DNA from: Setomelanomma holmii
Lineage: Eukaryota; Ascomycota; Dothideomycetes; Pleosporales; Phaeosphaeriaceae
Assembly: GCA_010015745.1 (NCBI GenBank)
Contig: ML978221.1
Span: 1-64,000 of the forward strand
DNA length: 64,000 nucleotides
Reading direction: 5' to 3'
The notes below the pieces were generated by a model. That model ran no database searches, was not told the origin of the DNA, and saw nothing but the letters and a program-made list of their open reading frames with translations. Positions 33,843 through 45,045 of the stretch are shown here, in pieces (position 1 is the stretch's first letter; every line of letters begins with the position of its first letter). A program made the translations under genes and the position numbers.

Positions 33843-35192
33843 TGCTAGACTTCAGGGAGCAAAGGTTGTTATGTTCACGATGTGCAGTGCGCAAGGTTTC
33901 CAGCGCCCGGTGCGCTTAATGTTCAATGATTCGACTCGGTGGCAGCACGGTTTTCTTTCTTTCTACATTTTTTTGGCGGTACGGTGATTTACGAAAGCGT
34001 TGTATCACGACAAAGCATTACGAAAGTCGCGATGGGTCAGAAGCCTCATCGCACTATGTATCAATATCACCAGATCCATCACCCAACCTGACCTTCGCCA
34101 TCGCCAGCCTGTGTGCAGAATCGAGATCATCCAGCTCTGCTCGTGCTGGCCGCGAGAGACTGGCGTGTTCACCGGTCGCCAATAGACTAAGCCAATCCTG
34201 GACTAGGAACCGCGCCACGAATGCAGGTGAACTACTCTGAAACATATCGCCATCGCCCACTGAGCCATGACGCAGGCCCCATACATTCTCGACCTTTGGC
34301 GAAATGGTATATTGGCCTTAGCTAGTCGACTTCAGTTATATGCGCTTCACCTGAGGCATTCATTCCGGAACGTAGTCGCACAACAGTTCACCACGTATCT
34401 TGTTGCTTCAGGTGAAGCCAAGCACAATATGTGGCAGCCATTGTAGTAATAATGGGCACGATAAATATGTATGCGAGGCTTTCAAAGGAAGTCGATTCGC
34501 CGTGTCGAACGTCAGGCTACCATATCGCAAGCTTTCGCATGCCAAACGGTTCCAGTCCTGCAATCCCATTTCCACCGTCAGGACTTCCGTGGTTCCGTTC
34601 ATCTGATTTAAATCTACTCCCGTTACCAGAATTTTCAAGGCCTTGCCGACATGACGGAGTTCAGGGTCTGTATCTACCCAGCTTACGCTTCTCATTCGCA
34701 TGGAAGCTTACGTATTGGCGCTGCTAGATTCGAGATCGGCCTCTTGACTCGACCATGCTGATTACCATCAAACTCGATCTCGACTCAATGAAGCACACCT
34801 CGAAGTCTCTTCGATCGACCGGGAAGCAGATGAGAGGGATGCGCCAGGAAGAAAGTGTAGAGAGGCTACAGATGTGGCTCGACGAGGAATATAAGCAAGG
34901 ACCGTGGAACGCTATGTTGAGCTCGAGGTTCAAGTAAATAGCTCAATTAGGTCACGACGGGCATCCACTCTAGGTCGCTATGTGGCTAACATGATACAAG
35001 CGATCCGTATGCTCTCACCATGGACAAAATACAAATTCCCTCTCACCCTGCCGTAGGCCAATCCGTTCACGCTAGCTTACGCTGCCGGAAACTATCTGGG
35101 CTACGACTTGACAATATAGACCTCACCGGAAGTCAATTGCTTCATCTTACACACCAGCTTTCCAAATTCAGCAAGCACAACAAGAACTCAAC
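33843..35192. other. Gene-poor stretch
   Basis: Only short frames. A 60-codon ATG frame at 34755-34937 has a plausible helical composition but no other support. Nothing else was recognised. Confidence 0.4.
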
Positions 35193-36453
35193 ATGAACAT
35201 GCGACACCTTCTCTTCGCTATCCTCAGTATCGTAGCATACTGCTGCTCACCTCCCTTCAACAACTTTCATTACTTGGATAATGCAACACTGTTGCATAAG
35301 ACCATTGCTGCAGTGAATGCAAAGTTGGACGTCGATCCATAGCTGGGCTGGGCACATGTTGTCGGCAGGACTAGTCCAGTTACGCCATGGCCCGTCAACG
35401 GCCTGCAGATAACTTTTGTGGGATTTTGCTATGCTGACGCTCTCACCAAGAGCAAACTACAAGATACGTTTGCGGCTGCGTGGCGACGCTGGCACAACAA
35501 GATTGGCAACGCAGGTCCAGGGCAAGGCCACAGTCTTGGTGGGTTCCACAACGACGTGGACGAGAAGGGCAAGAGCTTATGGTGCTTCATGGAACATAAT
35601 ATCGATATGATCTGGAATCCTGCTATACGCGCCGATGCCCTCGTTGTGGCCATCCTGCCTGGCAGATACGGGAGTGCTTCGCTGACAGGGTACAGACCTA
35701 ATGAGTGGTAGGTCAAAATTAACATAGTCGAGAAATGCTGCACGAGGATAGACAGAAACTGAAATCTCAAAGGGACTCCACTCCTGGTCGTTATCAAATA
35801 CGCCTGGGCATACACTTGGTCTGTGGCACGGTAAGTGAACACACTTCGATCTTGACCGCCTAGAAAACTGCTAATCTCAAACCTTGTCTTTCAGAACATC
35901 AATGTCAAGACCGTAAGTCTCACTCTCGCCTCTCAAACCAGCTCGACTGACCAATCCAATCACCGGGTCAACAAACGTTCGCTTCCGCTGCGAATTTCTC
36001 GCCGGCTATCAAGAAGCCGCCAAAACTCTCGCCCGAGACCGCAGTGGATCTATCCAAGATCTATGCGAATCGCCCGTCTGGGGCCGCAAGCAACCCTGGA
36101 TCAGTCTAGGTTTCCCCGCCCCAGATTTTTCAGCCAGACCGTTATGGCTCGATTGGCGCTGCGATGCCAGCGGCAATCTGGACGGTTTCAATCACTTGTT
36201 CACTGTCATGCATGACAAGCCATACGTTGTCGATTCTATCATGCACTATAGCTCGGTTGCGGGCGGTACGCGTAGGATTGAGGATTTGTCGGTGCATAAT
36301 GCGCCGCTAGTGAAGTGGAAGCATGGAGGTCCAGGATATTAGGCACCGAGTCAGGTCACTGAGAAGAATGCGGAGTTGATACATCTTGACCCGTCGAAGG
36401 GGCCGAATGATGGGGATGCGGAGACTGTGAGGCAACTGTATCCGTGGCCTTGA
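35193..36453 (+). pseudogene. Astacin-like metalloprotease pseudogene, second copy
   Basis: ATG 35193 opens a signal-peptide-like start (MRHLLFAILSIVAYCC). The frame meets TAG at 35340-35342, continues in frame through a YADALTKSKLQDTF segment typical of the family to about 35707, then needs a splice to a DSTPGRYQIRLG strand near 35770. The zinc helix HExxHxxGxxH expected next is not readable in any frame; only its tail, EHQCQDR, survives at 35894. From about 35975 the frame VRFRCEFLAGYQEAA reaches the Met-turn SIMHYSS (36237). A second in-frame TAG near 36340 cuts it before an ordinary C-terminus ending YPWP. Loss of the zinc ligands and the two stops show long decay. It lies directly before a third copy. 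Confidence 0.72.
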
Positions 36454-36546
36454 AAGATTTTCAGAACGAAAAGACGTCTAGGCGAGAGTAGGGAAGATAT
36501 GGAAGGACTAGCAGGGACACGGTTACACACATGATCTTAGAGCCGG

Positions 36547-36931
36547 ATGACACCGGGGAATGTCCAAGACACGGGTCTCCAGGCTTTCTCTTACTCCACC
36601 AAGGACTACTTCGAATTCGCGCACAAAGACCCGAATGGCGAGTACGATTGCGAGAAGCACCCTTATACTGTGACGTCGGATCCGGAGAAGTATGACTGGC
36701 TGAGTATTATGCACTATTCGAGCTATGAGAATTGGAAAGGCGGTATGGGGGATGTTGAAGGTGGAGAAGATGCAACTGGTGATGTGGAAGGATGGAGTGA
36801 AGGACTTTACTCCGCCGAAGCAATTTATAGGCCAGAATGCCGACTTGTTGGGGTACACCACTATTGGGCCGACGGCCAAGGATGTGGACATCATTAAGGC
36901 GCCATATGCTTGGGGAGGTCAGGAAGTATAG
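36547..36931 (+). pseudogene. Astacin-like metalloprotease fragment, third copy
   Basis: Only the C-terminal half is seen. It includes an acidic segment (EFAHKDPNGEYDC) and the Met-turn LSIMHYSSYENWKGG. After that the coding frame shifts by one base near 36740, and the remainder (KDFTPPKQFIGQNADLL) reads in another frame to the stop at 36931. No zinc helix is present upstream. It is best explained as a truncated tandem duplicate of the copy just before it. Confidence 0.68.
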
Positions 36932-37118
36932 AAGCTCGATAAATGTGTGGAAAGATAAGAAACGGTGGCTACTCCGAACATGAGAGATGATCAGGATGTA
37001 GGCAGAGCGCGATCCATCAAATAATGAGGGCTGTCATATACTCATCGATCGGAGGTGACGTTACTGATCCTTTCATATTCTTCTCGCACGCGTCTTCTCC
37101 ATCTGTTGCTCCCACCGT

Positions 37119-38721
37119 TCATCTCGAGGGCAATTCCTCTTTTCGAATACCGTTCACCGTGATCCGCGCACGCACTATTGCACCACCGCCAAGATCGAAG
37201 CTATCTTCTTTGACCAGGCCAGGCGCACCAACGACATCCTGGAACGGGACTTCAATAGCACCAGTCTCGTCCTTCTTATTGAGCAACGAGATCTCGAAGC
37301 TGCTGGGGTTTGCTACCATGTCCGCGGTGATAGGAATTCTGAATGCCTGGTCGAACGCTGGATTGAAGATATCGGTGCCAGGAGTATATGTCTTGACCGC
37401 AGTCTGGAAGCTCTTGGCGCCCCAGGTGACCTTCACGCTAGGTTGAAGCTCGTCGCGCTGACCTTGCAGGCCAAGAACGCTCGCAATCAATATGGTCGCA
37501 AGACCACAGATTGAGTCTTGGGCTGGGCTGCTCTGGGCGGTCAACAAGTTTGCGTCGGCGACGAAGTTGTGGAACTCGGCGTGGATGGACAGTCTCGCAT
37601 CGGTCGCCTCGCCTTTGTGGGTAAGGCTGATTTCATGACTGCCGCCATTCAGCAAAACGTCCTTGATTGTAGTGAACCCGATGCCAATATCGTCGTCACT
37701 CAGTGTATCATCATCTTTTATGTCGACAAAGATCTGCTGCTCGAAGTCGGTGACCAGGAAGTCATGCGTCTCGTTCCACTCTGGCTCGTACTCATTCTTC
37801 AGCGTCGACGTTTTCCACTCTCCTTCTGCGCCAACGCTGACCTTGACGAAGCAGTCTGGCACGTCCTTTACAACCTTGGCAATGAGTCTCGAGACACCGC
37901 TCTTCTTCTTTGGAGCGCTGATCCCAGTTGCCTTTCCGATCGTCAGACGAACAATACCGTAGTGAGGCTGATACGTCTTGAAGTAGTCGTTGTTTCCGTC
38001 GAGTTTGACAAGGTAGCGATTAGGAAGGACGGCCATGCCTGAGATGATGCCAAGGATCGTCTTCCGTACAGTACCTGAGATGACGCCAAGGTCGGCGATG
38101 TTGGCTGCATCGGTGAAGTCCAGCTTGAGCTCCGGAGGATTGATGAAAGCGATCTGGGCAGCACCGATCTTGATATTTTAGTAGCTGCTACGCTGAACGA
38201 AGACAAGCGCAACGTACCAGAGGTAGGATGTTTGTCAAAGGACACAGTAGTATGCTGAGCCTACCCTTCAGGTGGATCTTCTCGATTCCCTACGTCAAGT
38301 CACTTTTGTCAGCTGACGTCAACACCTTGAATTTGAATGTGCCCTACAATCTTGGGCACACTGGAGCCATCCAGCTCGATGTCTGACGCACCCTCCCAAT
38401 CCACGTTCATGTCAAGCTTGATGCCTTCGCTTGTGGTCTTGTGAACATCAACATGTGAGAATTGAAGAGGGACATTTCCGAAGTCAAGTTTGACAAAGCG
38501 CAGATTCTTGAGAGGTCCTGGTAGTGTTGAGGCCAAAATGGGTTCGACGATGTCCTTGGTCATTTGAGCTCCAGCCACGCAGATGTTCGGCCATAGCTGC
38601 GCAACGATATCGTTGAGGAATCCTGTGAAATGGGTCAAATCTCTCTTATCGAGAACATTACTCACTCACCTGCTGGTTCTGAGCCTCCAGAGGCGGTCAA
38701 GGTGTCAATTAGAGATGACAT
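37119..38721 (-). CDS. SMP-domain and double C2-domain protein (tricalbin/E-Syt-like)
   Basis: Likely lipid-transfer protein at membrane contact sites. Exons are 38670-38721, 38348-38622, 38218-38289 and 37119-38168 (482 residues). The introns (47, 58 and 49 bp) give three smooth joins (EPA|GFLND, VPKI|GIEK, ILPL|IGAA). The last uses an AAG acceptor. The SMP domain covers about residues 18-190 and has FLNDIVAQLWPNIC, the WEGASDIEL strand and PLIGAAQIAFINPP. Two C2 domains follow (about 200-340 and 350-480). No transmembrane hairpin precedes the SMP domain, which begins almost at the N-terminus, so the protein must reach membranes through C2 or partner binding. Full-length yeast tricalbins have an N-terminal membrane anchor. 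Confidence 0.87.
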
Positions 38722-40058
38722 GATGATTTGGTGGGGTCAAGTGTTGCGTGCTCGGCTGATGTGGAAGATACTGATATCGAGGAAACCCCAGCAGTGTTAT
38801 GTAGAGACCAAAGAATAAGGTTGTTTACAGGAGCTGAGGTGATAGAACCCGGTTTTGGTGTTGGCGAGCCGCGTTTGCCTTGGCTGCAGTACATTAGTGG
38901 TTTGACGTCACCTCGAGTGTTGTCAAACCGCGGAAGTGGCGCTGCATTCGGTCTTTGACTCGCGCAACACATGGTAGCAAACAAGACATAGGATTTGTGT
39001 GATGATGCCGAGCGATGAGGCGTCGAGATTGATAGGTGTGCGGTCATCCGTCAAGGCTCAAGGGATCTGGGTTAGGTCCCAATCTAGATTAGCGGCCCGC
39101 TAAAATGACGGCGCTTCCCGCGCGCTCTTTCTTCGCGAGGCTTGTTGTGCTTCTTCAACCTCTTCACGTCAGCGCACAACAGGGAACATTCGCAACTAAA
39201 CCTCCCTCTTATCATTGAAAAGACCTGCCACCATATTGCACATATACAGCGTCAATATGGCAACGTGTTATGCCCTACAGCGCTGACGCACGACTCCCCG
39301 TGTAATACCACCTTTGAGCCAGCACCTTCCTCCATATACATACACTGACTTTTCACAGAATCAGAACATCGTCATGATGCTTCAGAGGTCACATGTGGGC
39401 AATTGACATCATGTACTCGCCACCCTCTGCTCATACAACCTTACACAAACAGTGTATTTTCACGGGCGTAACACAGTCGACGTCTTCGGATGTCGTTTGT
39501 GGGTCCAGCAACCAGGTAATCTACCTGACATCGCAAGATGCATGGCTGCTGGTCAAAGGCAGTGCCCAAGATCGATGTTGTCCTGACTGGTCAAATGTTC
39601 GCTGCTTCGCAGTCGACGTTTTCCGGAAAACGTCAACAGTGAGTCTATCTGGCGTTTTTACCCTGCTATGGCACCCTCCTGGTCCTGTTCATTGAACGGT
39701 CGATCACCGATGGGTGCGACGGTACTCAATGGGATTGGCGTTTCGTTTCAACTCATACAAATCTTCTGTGACTGTATTTTAGACTACCAGTCGATGTTCA
39801 CCGTACCCATGTGCTGCGAAGGAGTTAAAGTGTCTTTGATGGTACATTGTGCCTGAAAAGAGGGCTCAGGTAAGCTGCGATGAATGCCTAGAATACAGTC
39901 ATTGGTCGGAATCAGCACGATTACACGTGCGCCGAACGTCATTCGCCGATCGATGCCCAATTGGTATTCCAGGCAGCATTCGCCTCAAGTAGGTAGCCAC
40001 ATCCTCAAGTCGGGCAACATCCATCTTCAATCATTGACCTTGGCTTCCACATCCAGTC
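38722..40058. other. Gene-poor stretch between SMP-C2 and WD40 genes
   Basis: 1.3 kb carrying the promoters of two divergently transcribed genes. The frame at 39393-39695 is ATG-initiated but lacks any supporting sign. Confidence 0.45.
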
Positions 40059-41723
40059 ATGTCACCCAGATGTTACAGCCGCAAGGACTTCCTTGATGAG
40101 TACAGCTTTCCCAGAACTACCACTCTCGACTTTGAGCGCGATGGACACCCTGCAGAATTCGCCTCAGGCCACCCGCGCGAATGGGATAACTACAGTGTAG
40201 CCTTCGACTTTGGCAAAGAGACGACGGGAAATGGCGATCGAGCATACGTAAGCTTCCATAGCGCTCTGAGCTCGGATCAAAAGCTGCTGGCCATCAGTTC
40301 GAACCGCGATCGTATCCTCGTGTACGACGTCGCATCAAAGGAGCTGCGGACGAATCTCGAAGGTGCTGGGAAACTTGCTTTCAAGCCTGCACAAGGGCCT
40401 GAACGACCTGGATATACTTTGCTGTCCAGCATCTCGTATGATGGGGATCGCGGAGCATTGCCACAGAATCAACTCATCCTTTGGGATCTGGACCAACATG
40501 GACGCCTTCTTGACGAAGAGGAGCCAATCGACACTACCGCATTTGCCGAAAAGGCAATAGACGCTATACTCCCGGAGCTGATCTCGAATCACGAATGGAC
40601 AAAAGAGTTCGCTCAAGCTTCGAATTTGTACGCGGACTTCGAGAAGGCCCTTAGCCTCGCTGCCGCGAGTCATCGTCGCCGACACCATACGATCCTGGAC
40701 CACGCGCGCTTGGGGAGCTTCGGCTCTGAGACGTTCTCCATGGATGGGCGTTTGCTACTATACCACGCCGAGAATGGGTCGACGCAGCGAGGCATGCGCG
40801 ACCCTGATAAACTGCCGCAAGTTATCGTATATGACATTGATGCAGGCAGAGAGGTTCACCGCCTTCAGGGACATACAGACGCCATTATGTGGTCTGGTCT
40901 TAGTCCTGACTGTGAGCATGTCGCTTCGGTTTCCTGGGATGGCACACTTCGCATGTATTCGGCATCAACTGGACACCTGGAATGGACTACGGAGGATTCA
41001 GGAGGTCAAAGCTGGGCTGGAGCTTTCACACCTGATTCGAAACACATTATCTGGAGCTCGAAAGGAGGTCGTGTCATCAAGGTACACGATGTCGCAACTG
41101 GCGATGCAGTGTCCTCTTTTCAAGAAGAGCTAAATGATTGGTGTCGATGCTTCGAGTGGCATCCTGCGGGCGATAGGGTTGCCTTCTGCGTAGGCAAACA
41201 TGCCTATGTTTGGGATCCGTATGACGGCCCCAGCGGAACCGTATTGCAGCACTTCCAGCTTGACGATGGTAAGGACTGGCGTGGAATGGCGTCGACCCAG
41301 TCTATCGGGTGGATGGAAGATGGCCGTAAGATAAGCGTCCAATTCTCTGATGGCACTAAGCTCGTGTATGACACGGAGACCAACTCAAAGGAAGTCTTTG
41401 CTCGCCCGAAGGGCGTAGACGCAGCTTGGGTGGATTCCGGCTTCTATGGAACACTGCGGGAAGGTGGCGACGGCCAGGATTTCTACCTGAGCGTCGATGG
41501 TGATGGCAAGGTCAGGTATTGGCGCACCAGCGTCCCAGCTTATCCTTCCTGGTGGGAGAAGGAAAATGATGAGAAAGAGACAGAGAAATCTACGAAGAAG
41601 AAGTTTCCGGAAACAGGAAAGTACGTCAAGATCACGAAGGTCGCCAGCAAAGGCGGGTCGCAAAAGCAGGGCGGGCGCTCTTCTTGGGCAGAGAAGGGAG
41701 CCGAACTTTGGACAGCCGAATAA
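40059..41723 (+). CDS. WD40-repeat protein
   Basis: Intronless, 554 residues from ATG 40059. Beta-propeller repeats are recognisable: LSSDQKLLAISSNRDRILVYDVAS (paraphrased span 40270-40340), GHTDAIMWSGLSPDCEHVAS followed by WDGTLRMYSA (40870-40970), FTPDSKHIIWSSKGG, and WHPAGDRVAFCVGKHAYVWDP. The C-terminus is lysine-rich and probably disordered. A scaffolding or regulatory role is likely, but the partner cannot be inferred. The single long frame without lesions supports a functional gene. Confidence 0.88.
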   Translation: MSPRCYSRKDFLDEYSFPRTTTLDFERDGHPAEFASGHPREWDNYSVAFDFGKETTGNGDRAYVSFHSALSSDQKLLAISSNRDRILVYDVASKELRTNLEGAGKLAFKPAQGPERPGYTLLSSISYDGDRGALPQNQLILWDLDQHGRLLDEEEPIDTTAFAEKAIDAILPELISNHEWTKEFAQASNLYADFEKALSLAAASHRRRHHTILDHARLGSFGSETFSMDGRLLLYHAENGSTQRGMRDPDKLPQVIVYDIDAGREVHRLQGHTDAIMWSGLSPDCEHVASVSWDGTLRMYSASTGHLEWTTEDSGGQSWAGAFTPDSKHIIWSSKGGRVIKVHDVATGDAVSSFQEELNDWCRCFEWHPAGDRVAFCVGKHAYVWDPYDGPSGTVLQHFQLDDGKDWRGMASTQSIGWMEDGRKISVQFSDGTKLVYDTETNSKEVFARPKGVDAAWVDSGFYGTLREGGDGQDFYLSVDGDGKVRYWRTSVPAYPSWWEKENDEKETEKSTKKKFPETGKYVKITKVASKGGSQKQGGRSSWAEKGAELWTAE

Positions 41724-42615
41724 AATGGTCGTTGCGACTGCATTCAAGATCAGCACTTCAGACATTGTCGCTGGATCCAAAGGTCGGCCTAACATGATCA
41801 GCTGCCCAATTTACACAATGCGCAACCTAGCGCGTTCCATAGGGCTGAAGCAAGCCGCATGCCCAGATCTTGCTGATTGGAATAAGTCTTGGAAGACATT
41901 GCTTCTTTTCCGCACACGTGTTCCGTGCATAGTTTGAAAGGTTGCTCCACCACCTGACCTTCGGTCTAGCCAGGCAAAACAACAAGCAAAATACTCCGTT
42001 GGAACACAATCTGGATCCAGGATCTCAACAACAATAACGAACATTTCCGAGCGAACCAAATGACGCAGTACACTCACTTATAATCCTCAACGCCGGTAAC
42101 TCGGAACTGCGGTGTTATAGTTATTTCATAAAGCTGCGCCGCCATCGTTCGACTTAATGGCGTTTCGGACCGGGGAACCGACTCCGCGCTCATTTGTTCC
42201 CCGTTCAGGCTGAACCCCACACCGCCTTTCGCTTAGCCCCACGCTGTGCGGCTTATGTTTCCACGACCTTATATGAAGTCCATAGCACGCATTGATCTGT
42301 TGGAAAAATTTCGCGCTGTTCAATTACCTCGGTTGCATGTCAGTTCAGTCTGTCATTTCAAGGTCAGCCTGTTTGTTCTTGGTCAGGTTCCAAGACGTTC
42401 CTGAGACCTGATCACTTTCATTTGCCACTAGAATCGATAATTGCTTTTGAGAAGCATTGCAGTAACCTCTCGATTGAGCCTGCTCCCACATTGATCACAG
42501 CGTTCTAACTCTGTTCTGTTGTGTCACTAAATACAGTAAGCACAGTACTCCATTGCCATGTCGGCCATTGCGTCTTCGTATAACCAACCAGCCTTGCACG
42601 ATACAACAGTTCACC
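41724..42615. other. Intergenic; promoter and possible 5' coding of GH94 gene
   Basis: An overlapping frame starting at ATG 42558 encodes SSYNQPALHDTTVHHGFYR, which resembles the N-terminus expected of the GH94 protein that follows. See the finding on the frame slip. Otherwise nothing was recognised. Confidence 0.5.
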
Positions 42616-45045
42616 ATGGGTTTTATCGGAATATCTACAGCATCAAAGCCCGCCCTCGTGCGGCCGAGTGAGAATGGCGATCGCTATGTGCTCACAGACC
42701 CTACCGCGATGCCCAAGGCGGGCGCATTCCTTTGGAACACCAAGATGATGATTCAGATTACTTGCCGGGGATACGCGACTGCATCTTTCATGCAACCCGA
42801 GCCTGCGAAATATGCCTACGCACCTACATTGGAAGCGAAGACCTTCATGCAACCGGAGCAGAATTACTACGCACATCATCCGGGCCGCTTCGTATATGTC
42901 AAAGACGAAGACACGCACGAGGTCTTCTCTGCACCATACGAGCCAGTGCGAGCTAAATTGGATCGATTCGAGTTCTCCGCGGGAAAGAGTGACATCAAGT
43001 GGACGGTGGAAAAGCTTGGTGTTCGAGTCGAGATGGGCTTTGAACTCCCAATGCACGACGTTGCGGAACTGTGGAACATCAAAGTCACCAACTTGACAGA
43101 TCGAAGACGTAATCTCAGCGTCTACCCATACTTTCCAATCGGCTACATGTCATGGATGAATCAAGAAGCAGAATGGAACGAGCGCGTTGGCGGCATTCTT
43201 GGTAGCTCCATCACGCCGTATCAGAAAGCGGAGGATTATCCCAAGATGAAGTATCTCAAAGACAAAACATACTTCCTCTGCGAAACCACACCTGTGGCAT
43301 GGGAAGCGCGACAAAAGCGCTTCGAAGGCGAAGGCGGCCTGCACAACCCATCCGCTCTTCAGGAAGCTCAATTGACCAACAGCGACGCTCGCTACGAGAC
43401 GCCAACCGCTGCAGTCCAGTATTGGGCAGACCTCAAATCCAATGACAGCAAGGAGTACCGCTTCCTCTTTGGGCCTGCGTACGATGAGAAAGAAATCCTC
43501 AAGATGCGCAAGAAGTATCTCAGCAAAGCCGCTTTCACACAAGCCTCCAAAGACTACGAGGCCTACATCGAGCGCGGCAGCGGCTGTCTCAAAATCTGGA
43601 CCCCAGACACAGCCCTAGACAACATGATCAACAATTGGCTCCCGCGACAACTCTACTACCACGGCGACGTAAACCGCCTGACCACCGATCCCCAAACACG
43701 CAACTATCTTCAGGACAACATGGGCATGTCCTTCATCAATCCGTCCGTATGCCGCGCCGCCATCCTACGCGCCGTCAGCCAACAAGAGAAGAATGGCAGC
43801 ATGCCCGATGGTATCTTACTTGCAGAAGGCGCGGTGCTCAAATACATCAATCAAATCCCCCACACGGATCACTGCGTGTGGCTCCCCATCGCCTTGGAAA
43901 TCTACCTCAGCGAGACAGCAGATTACGCTCTTCTGGATGAAAGTGTAACGAGTATGTACGGCGACACATTCACTGTGTTCGAGCGCTTTAGTCGAGCAAT
44001 GGACTGGCTGTTGTCTAGTAATGCCCGAGATGAGAGAGGGCTGAGTTATATCGCGCAAGGAGACTGGTGTGATCCGATGAACATGGTTGGCCCCAAGGGC
44101 GTGGGTGTGTCGGGCTGGTTGACAGTCGCGACCGCGTACGCCGTGAACCTCTGGGCTGATGTGTGTGAAAATGTGGGCAAAACGATTATTGCGTCGAATT
44201 ACCGCTCCGGCGCAGATGCAGTCAACCAGTCTGCTAACGAGCATCTATGGGACGGCGAGTGGTATAGTCGCGGTATCACGGATGACGGCGTGAAGTTCGG
44301 GATCAAAGACGACAAGGAAGGGAGGATTTGGTTGAATCCACAGACTTGGAGTATCCTCGGCGGCGCAGCCAACACATCCAAAATCGCGACAATCCTCCCG
44401 CAAATCGACGCACAACTCGCCACACCTTACGGCGTCGTAATGTTCGCTCCACCATACACGAAAATGCGCGAAGACGTCGGCCGCGTAACACAGAAGTACC
44501 CAGGCCAAGGCGAAAACGGCTCGGTATACAACCACGCCGCAGCCTTCTACGCGTGGGCGTTGTACGGCATCGGTGAAGCGGATCGCGCATATGACACTCT
44601 GCGTAAAATGATTCCCGGTCCGGATGAGGAGGATCTATTGAGAAGGGGTCAGTTGCCAATTTTCATACCGAATTATTATCGTGGTGGGTATGGCATTGAG
44701 AAACTCGACCGCACAGCCGGCCGGTCAAGCCAACTTTTCAACACGGGTACGGTGTCTTGGGTGTATCGATGCTTTATTGAGGGGTTGTGTGGGTTGAGGG
44801 GTGTTAGGGAGGGATTGAGGGTTGAGCCGAAGATGCCAAGCGAGTGGGAAGGGATGAAGGTAACGAGGCTGTTTAGGGGTGCGACGTTTGAGGTTGCGAT
44901 TGAGAGGGCAGATGTGGAGGGTGTGGAGGTGGAGGTTGATGGGGTAAAGATCGAGGGAAATGTTGTTACGGATGTGAAAGAGGGGAAGACGTATGAGGTT
45001 TGTGTTAGAGTGCCGAAGAAGACGGACAGTGTGGACAGTGTGTAG
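42616..45045 (+). CDS. GH94-family (NdvB/phosphorylase-like) glycoside enzyme
   Basis: Glycoside phosphorylase of the former GT36/GH94 family, probably acting on beta-glucan or cello-oligosaccharide-like substrates. A single exon of 809 codons runs from ATG 42616 (strong ACCATGG context). Landmarks are RPSENGDRYVLTDP, the (alpha/alpha)6 barrel, and QGDWCDPMN around 44062, which corresponds to the GH94 region bearing the catalytic Asp. The end is a beta-sandwich rich in Val, Glu and Gly. There are no introns over 2.4 kb, while most neighbours have two to four. Families of this kind are mostly bacterial, so acquisition from bacteria is plausible. The 5' end is doubtful: family-like N-terminal sequence lies in another frame directly upstream. 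No signal peptide was seen. Confidence 0.87.
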   Translation: MGFIGISTASKPALVRPSENGDRYVLTDPTAMPKAGAFLWNTKMMIQITCRGYATASFMQPEPAKYAYAPTLEAKTFMQPEQNYYAHHPGRFVYVKDEDTHEVFSAPYEPVRAKLDRFEFSAGKSDIKWTVEKLGVRVEMGFELPMHDVAELWNIKVTNLTDRRRNLSVYPYFPIGYMSWMNQEAEWNERVGGILGSSITPYQKAEDYPKMKYLKDKTYFLCETTPVAWEARQKRFEGEGGLHNPSALQEAQLTNSDARYETPTAAVQYWADLKSNDSKEYRFLFGPAYDEKEILKMRKKYLSKAAFTQASKDYEAYIERGSGCLKIWTPDTALDNMINNWLPRQLYYHGDVNRLTTDPQTRNYLQDNMGMSFINPSVCRAAILRAVSQQEKNGSMPDGILLAEGAVLKYINQIPHTDHCVWLPIALEIYLSETADYALLDESVTSMYGDTFTVFERFSRAMDWLLSSNARDERGLSYIAQGDWCDPMNMVGPKGVGVSGWLTVATAYAVNLWADVCENVGKTIIASNYRSGADAVNQSANEHLWDGEWYSRGITDDGVKFGIKDDKEGRIWLNPQTWSILGGAANTSKIATILPQIDAQLATPYGVVMFAPPYTKMREDVGRVTQKYPGQGENGSVYNHAAAFYAWALYGIGEADRAYDTLRKMIPGPDEEDLLRRGQLPIFIPNYYRGGYGIEKLDRTAGRSSQLFNTGTVSWVYRCFIEGLCGLRGVREGLRVEPKMPSEWEGMKVTRLFRGATFEVAIERADVEGVEVEVDGVKIEGNVVTDVKEGKTYEVCVRVPKKTDSVDSV

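Noticed and set aside
38309..38347. Continuation of the SMP exon as GHIQIQGVDVS and stop
   Set aside because: Splicing at GTAGGG (38347) joins PKI to GIEK, the expected SMP sequence, so the tail is intronic.
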